Origin: Siphonodentalium dalli
Taxonomy: Eukaryota > Mollusca > Scaphopoda > Gadilida > Siphonodentaliidae
Reading direction: 5' to 3'
DNA: 64,000 bases
NCBI GenBank assembly: GCA_032622095.1
Contig: CP136066.1
Span: 103,689,319 to 103,753,318 of the forward strand
In this document: piece by piece, positions 59,201 through 64,000 of the stretch
How the letters are laid out: each line of letters begins with the position of its first letter
Position numbering within the stretch: position 1 is the stretch's first letter
The notes under the pieces: model-generated
Told to the model about the DNA's origin: nothing
The model's input: only the letters and a program-made list of their open reading frames with translations
Database searches by the model: none
Made by a program: the position numbers and the translations under genes

Positions 59201-61681
59201 TGTTTCGACGTTCGTTCGATGGGTAATTGAATTACTTCGAGGAAGACAAGTGTGTCAATCATTGCTTGTATTAGGACATTGATGGTTTTTCATTTGTTTT
59301 ATAATTTATGTTTACATTTCAGACTGTTCGTGCTACGCCGTTCTATCAACTTTGGACGGTACACACATTCATAACGGAAGAGGGCAGCCCAGACAATCTC
59401 AAATTGGTGCCATTATTCTTCTGTTTGATGTCCGGTAAAAAGAAGGTCGCGTACGTTGAGGTAAGGGCGATAATTGGTAATATAATTTGTATACATGTGT
59501 TACTTTTGATTCAATTTAAGACAGTTGTTGTTTCATATAGTAGCTTGTATTGAGCTGTATTTACCCAAAAATATCCTGTATATATAGTGTATGTTTTAAA
59601 ATTTCAAAATGGAAGTGGAAATTTTACAATATTTACCTTCATGTTGAAAGACCCTATCTGATGTACATACGTAACATAATATTTTTTTGGAAACTGCTTC
59701 AGACTTCATAAAGAAGTGAGATGGACAATCATTAATAAAAACTTGCAATTCTAACCCAATTGCGACAAATAATTGGCAATCCTTGTTCTTTATTTATTTG
59801 TTATTATTATTATATATTCTATAATTCACAGGTCCTGAAGGATATATTAGATATTCTTGGTGAAGACGTCAAAGTGAAGGGCGTAGTGGCTGACTTCGAG
59901 CTCGCCCTCTGGCAGGCAGTGAAGGATACACTGCGTGTTCCAGTTCGTGGATGTGTATTTCACTGGGGCCAGGCATTGTCCCGACACCAGAAAGAAATTG
60001 GTTTATCGGTAAGCACGAACATATAACCTACGGTGCTTGGTACAAAGCTTTTACCCCCGTGGTATTTTAAAAGCATTAACATCGAAACTTTAGCGCTTAA
60101 AAACGCTTTGCTTCTATATCTAATAGTATCTCAAAACAATAAGGAAAAATAATATAATACGCATCAAGTGGCAAAATAATTATTGTAATGAAATCATAAA
60201 TATATTCCGAAATGTAAATGTAAATAATTATGTCATTTATGTATAAAATTCTTTCAAAATTCGTGTAGCGGAATCCAATATATACATTTCATATTTTATA
60301 TTTTATCTTTTATTTTATCATTTCTATATATTTCAGGGAAATTATGATGGCAAACGCCAAATCCATCAGCATATCAGACAACTGCATGCTATAGCATATT
60401 TACCGGCAGAGCATATCGTTGTGAGTATAAATATTTATTCTTAACTTATCCCAAATCCAATTGTATATAACAATTTGCCTAAGCGTTAGTTTTCCAATGA
60501 GGGTTGGCAACAATCATAGCTTGACACCCGTAACATGTGCATAATACACATATCTCATTACGCTGAGAATGATATAGCTTCTAATATTAACAATGCTCTA
60601 AAAATGTAATGTTTATCATGGAAGCCTACATATACACACATTATAATCTGACTTTGTTTGTGTCTATGAATCTCAATTGATTGTCTTGATTGTTCCATAT
60701 TCAGATAGTGACATACAGATATAAAAAAAGTATCTATTCCATCTTTCTGACATTTAATGTGGACTGAAATCTAATTTGATGTGAACGTATCCAAAATTTA
60801 ATTAAACATTCAAGTAATAGTACTTTTTTTCTCTTTTCCCCAGGAAATATTCAACCAACTGAGGGAGAACTGCAACAGCGAAAAGGCAGTTATCCTCCAT
60901 AACTATATGGCAGAGACCTGGCTGTTTGGAGAATTACCCATTTCGTCTTGGAGCGTCTTTAAGCAGGCGACCAGGACAAATAACGACGTCGAGGGTAAGA
61001 ATTCTTTAACTGATACAGACTTATATGATTTCAAAACACGCGAATACAGGAATTTGTGAACACACAAAGATTGGAAAGTTTAATACGTTAAGATATGTTC
61101 ATGACTTGCATTCTCCAATATATCTGTTTGCCTATATAATGCCACATTGTCAAAGGTAAGCATACAGACAGTCACTACTTGTCAACAAGCCATATTTTTG
61201 ACTGAATCCTGAAAAGTTTCCCATAATTATGTTGTGGATAAGGAGTCCATATTACGTCGGGATTTACTGTATATATGTAATGTCACTGATATGTCACAAG
61301 ATTGATTCTATCGATTGATTTCGGTGTTTATTTCTCTATCACAAATAGCAACGATTTTTCGAGCGAAGATGCCATGGCTTAATATGTTTTCAATATTTGT
61401 TCTTTATAGGTTGGCACCGGAGATTAAAATCCAAATCCAAAGGGGCTGCCCTCCAGTTTTACCAACTGAGTGAAATGAGTGATGAGGCTGCCCTCGTCCC
61501 AATCTCATGTGTACTCATGGCCGATGGCAAACTTCGACGATTGCAGCGCAAGCAGGAGCGAACGAAGCAGAGGGATCTATTCGACCTATGGAACAGGTAT
61601 GACAACGAATCCATCGGACCAGAGCAGCTGCTACGCGAGGTTGCCAAGATCAACGGCCCTATGCAACCGTCGGAAAAGTAA
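50283..61681 (+). CDS. PHD finger - FLYWCH - MULE transposase gene, 12 exons
   Basis: Exons: 50283-50406, 51689-51842, 52563-53213, 56378-56548, 57186-57251, 57574-57699, 58138-58278, 59323-59460, 59832-60008, 60337-60420, 60844-60994, 61410-61681. All have GT-AG sites and matching phases, giving about 751 residues if one missing base in exon 3 is allowed for. Residues 12-65 form a PHD finger (C12, C15, C28, C31, H36, C39, C62, C65, with W34). At 119-130 is a basic nuclear-localisation-like cluster, then a Pro/Ser/Thr linker with an 8-residue repeat. A FLYWCH zinc finger spans about 285-352 (C321, C330, H350, H352). The MULE domain follows: DGTFW (D474), VVADFELALWQAV (D545), GCVFHW (C565, H568) and RTNNDVEGWHRRL (E661). 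FLYWCH fingers are historically linked to Mutator-type transposases. The product could be a cut-and-paste transposase or a domesticated DNA/chromatin-binding protein; intactness favours function or youth. No long terminal inverted repeats were seen around it. Substrate unknown. Confidence 0.85.
50505..50785. repeat. Intronic tandem repeat, about 103-bp unit, 2.6 copies
   Basis: CAATCTATTTCAAACCAATA followed by GTCTCCATTTTCAAACC begins at 50514, 50617 and 50720. Copies one and two are nearly identical. It lies in intron 1 of the MULE gene. Confidence 0.9.
50786..51688 (+). other. Rest of intron 1 of the MULE gene
   Basis: AT-rich intron DNA with no coding frame of note. A G run (51590-51601) is followed by GGTCGAAAGAGCAGATAGAC and ACTCTCCTTCACC, a weak relative of the double-hairpin repeat at 39957 and 48697. 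Confidence 0.5.
52900..53125 (+). repeat. Coding minisatellite in exon 3, 24-bp unit
   Basis: The unit GACCATTCGTCTTCGCCAGC plus CCCC, or GCAA variants, repeats about eight to nine times. In the main frame it encodes D-H-S-S-S-P-A-P. The unit near 52997-53003 reads CCCCGGCC where its neighbours read CCCCCGACC, one base shorter, which shifts the frame. The reverse strand also stays open across the array, but only because of the repeat. Confidence 0.85.
54357..54987 (+). mobile_element. Non-autonomous Helitron H1 in intron 3
   Basis: The 5' end is TCTATCTCATATATATTTTT preceded by A (the exact base is blurred by a TATC repeat). The 3' end is the hairpin CCCGGACAACGTCGGG, a short spacer and CTAG at 54984-54987, followed by T. 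These are the structural hallmarks of Helitrons. The interior has a ~125-bp unit repeated about 2.5 times (CGCATGCGCAGACGAGATCT, CGGAAACGGGTGGAGCTATC, GACTTGAAATTTG). Frames through the repeat are not genes. No Rep/helicase is encoded. Confidence 0.75.
54988..56311 (+). mobile_element. Non-autonomous Helitron H2, head-to-tail with H1
   Basis: It begins TCTATACTATATATTTTGAG immediately after the CTAG of H1. It ends with the hairpin CCGCCGGTGGCGG, a spacer, and CTAG at 56308-56311 followed by T. Its right part (55820-56215) carries the same ~125-bp CGCATGCGCAGAC repeat as H1, and the sequence ACCGATCGGGACGAAACTTG occurs in both. The middle (55010-55800) is unique to H2. It lies in intron 3 of the MULE gene. 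Confidence 0.75.
58585..59079 (+). mobile_element. TTAA MITE, full-length copy 3, in intron 7
   Basis: A 495-bp element whose right end abuts TTAA (59080-59083); the left flank is TTGA (58581-58584), one base from TTAA. Shared blocks include AACGCTCTTTATGTTTACCA, CTTTTGTTTACATAACAATG and GTGGCGGTTTTTGACGGGTG. It lies in intron 7 of the MULE gene, so that gene tolerated the insertion. Confidence 0.85.
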
Positions 61682-61947
61682 GCAACGTGCTGATTGAACA
61701 GTTTTTCATGGAATTATATCTAACAATTATCATGACACAAATTTAGCTGTTGACGTCCCGCGAGTGCCAATCATGTGTTCTCATGTTTTACTTTGTACAT
61801 ACAAATACTAAATTATTTCACAGCCTGTATGTTGCAAATCTAAATAATAATTTCATTTCGCATTAAACCAAATTATAACGTCTGTGTACTATTTGCATGT
61901 CTAAAGTCAAACATGAGCACCCATATGGTTGTTAGTCACGGTCGCAT

Positions 61948-61953
61948 AATAAA
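61948..61953 (+). terminator. Possible polyadenylation signal of the MULE gene
   Basis: AATAAA lies 267 bases after the stop codon. It is the first canonical hexamer I see downstream. No cleavage site can be confirmed. Confidence 0.3.
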
Positions 61954-62398
61954 TGAGGATGTTTTCCATTTGTATTATTTTACTGAGATCAATAGCAATA
62001 ATTAATGCCATGTGTCAGTCTAGCAAGTTGACCTGCAACCTTGCAGTTTTCACATCTAATGATATGGAAAGAATAAGCTATTTTATTTCACATAATCATT
62101 CACCCCAGAGCAACAGGAATATATAACCATGCAGTATTATTTCCATAACGTTAGATATGAAAAATGTACAGTTACGAATACATCTTCTGTTCTGCCAAAG
62201 AATAATCCGTTTACTATTTAGCAACGGTGACTATTTATTGCCCACAGAGAATACTGTACAGGGCGCCATCTTAGCTCTTGTATTGTTTTAGATGTGCTAT
62301 TTTCGTGCTGACTGCATGTTTTATGCAAGATACATTAGTATTACATATTTGCATACCGTTTTACATCTTCGTTTTTCTAACGACGTGTATATAACGAG

Positions 62399-63060
<662 letters not shown>

Positions 63061-63069
63061 AACATATAT

Positions 63070-64000
63070 TTGTCACAATTGCATAATGCCGAGTGCAACT
63101 ATTCTATCATGGTAAACATAACTATCTTGAACGCTTTGGTGGACTCGTACTGTATATATTGGTGCACAATTTAAACACCACGAATCAATTCATATATATA
63201 ATATAGACTGTCGCCGTTCGTGTGTGACATAAACTCTTTTGAACAACAAAGTCAACTCGTACCCTGAGTCACAAATTTTACAATTTCGTATAATATAAAT
63301 ACATCTTGTTCACTTATCCAAGAACTAAGTCAACTCATATACCCTGAGTCACTTCGAGTTTATCATATTATTGTATGGACAGTTTCGCTTGTTTTGAACA
63401 TATACAGTCGATCTAGTTATCGTAACGCGATTTCTATATATATCGAGTCAACTCGTACCCAGATGATGGGATAGCTGGTTCAATCATTGCAAAGTGTTTA
63501 TAAACTAAGCGAACTTGTACACTGGGGTGGGAGTTTCACTGTGCATGGGGCAAACTGTTTAAGGACGATCGAACGTACGTTTAATTGGCCCAACGACTTT
63601 ACTTCCAAATGATCAGACTGAGTCAACTCGTACCCAAGTCACAATTGCATAATGCCGAGTGCAACTATTCTATCATGGTAAACAAAATTATCTTGAACGC
63701 TTTGGTGGACTCGTACTGTATATATTAGTGCACAATTTTAACACCTCGAGTCAACTCATATATATAATATAGACTGTCGCCGTTCGTGTGTGACAAAAAC
63801 TCTTTTGAACAACAAAGTCAACTCGTACCCTGAGTCACAAATTTTACAATTAGCAGATTCAATCATTGCAAAGTGTTCATAAACTAAGTGAACTTGTACA
63901 CTGGGGCGGAAATTTCACTGTGCATGGGGCAAACTGTTTATGGACGATCGAACGTACGTTTAATTGACCCAACGATTTTACTTCTAAATGATCAGACTGA
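63070..64000. repeat. Satellite-like tandem repeat, ~570-bp unit, runs off the window
   Basis: The unit starting CACAATTGCATAATGCCGAG at about 63073 begins again at about 63641 and continues to the window edge. The second copy lacks an internal block of ~190 bp (63288-63474 of the first). Inside are repeats of AGTCAACTCGTACCCTGAGT, the motif also clustered at 18650-18772. Identity between the copies is high, so the duplication is recent. Confidence 0.85.

Overview
This is eukaryotic (metazoan) nuclear DNA: AT-rich, intron-containing and crowded with transposable elements. Non-LTR retrotransposons, including CR1-like elements with an N-terminal 2A-type motif, together with Helitrons, piggyBac/TTAA elements, hAT MITEs and a Mutator-like (MULE) gene suggest a marine invertebrate, most likely a lophotrochozoan (mollusc, annelid or brachiopod type). 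That placement is inference; no ribosomal or other marker gene is present. All splice models, repeat alignments and target-site duplications (TSDs) below were read by hand.

Layout. 0-0.84 kb: diverged tandem repeat with long palindromes. 2.2-2.75 kb: TTAA-flanked MITE. 2.8-6.7 kb: decayed LINE pieces in both orientations. 7.2-8.95 kb (minus): two exons of a TMEM179-like membrane-protein gene. 9-12.9 kb: intergenic with a ~27-bp minisatellite. 12.9-14.2 kb: 5'-truncated LINE with an open reading frame through the reverse transcriptase C-terminal part. 14.5-20.7 kb: microsatellites and intergenic DNA. 20.7-24 kb: a LINE-tail-like repeat interrupted by two copies of a short single-ORF element. 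24.4-28.9 kb: Jockey-like LINE with gag zinc knuckles, endonuclease and RT, frameshifted. 29.26-29.81 kb: TA-flanked MITE. 32.15-33.54 kb: TTAA MITE next to a truncated piggyBac element. 35.06-38.96 kb: CR1-like LINE with an intact 2A motif, split by a hAT-type MITE. 39.1-41 kb: CT microsatellite and hairpin repeats. 41.4-44.7 kb: tandem array. 44.97-48.69 kb: nearly complete CR1-like LINE with poly(A). 49.13-50.27 kb: third copy of the short single-ORF element. 50.28-61.68 kb: 12-exon PHD-FLYWCH-MULE gene. 63.06-64 kb: start of a ~570-bp satellite array.

Two things stand out. (1) A short (~1.1 kb) mobile element encodes one basic, Pro/Ser-rich protein and carries no endonuclease or RT. Its three copies here are each flanked by a 13-bp TSD, and one lies 10 bp upstream of the start codon of the MULE gene. 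(2) The MULE gene joins a PHD finger, a FLYWCH zinc finger and a MULE transposase domain with its acidic residues retained. It is spliced from 12 phase-consistent exons with canonical GT-AG sites, and its introns hold tandem Helitrons and a TTAA MITE. A single missing base in a coding minisatellite of exon 3 is the only break seen in it.
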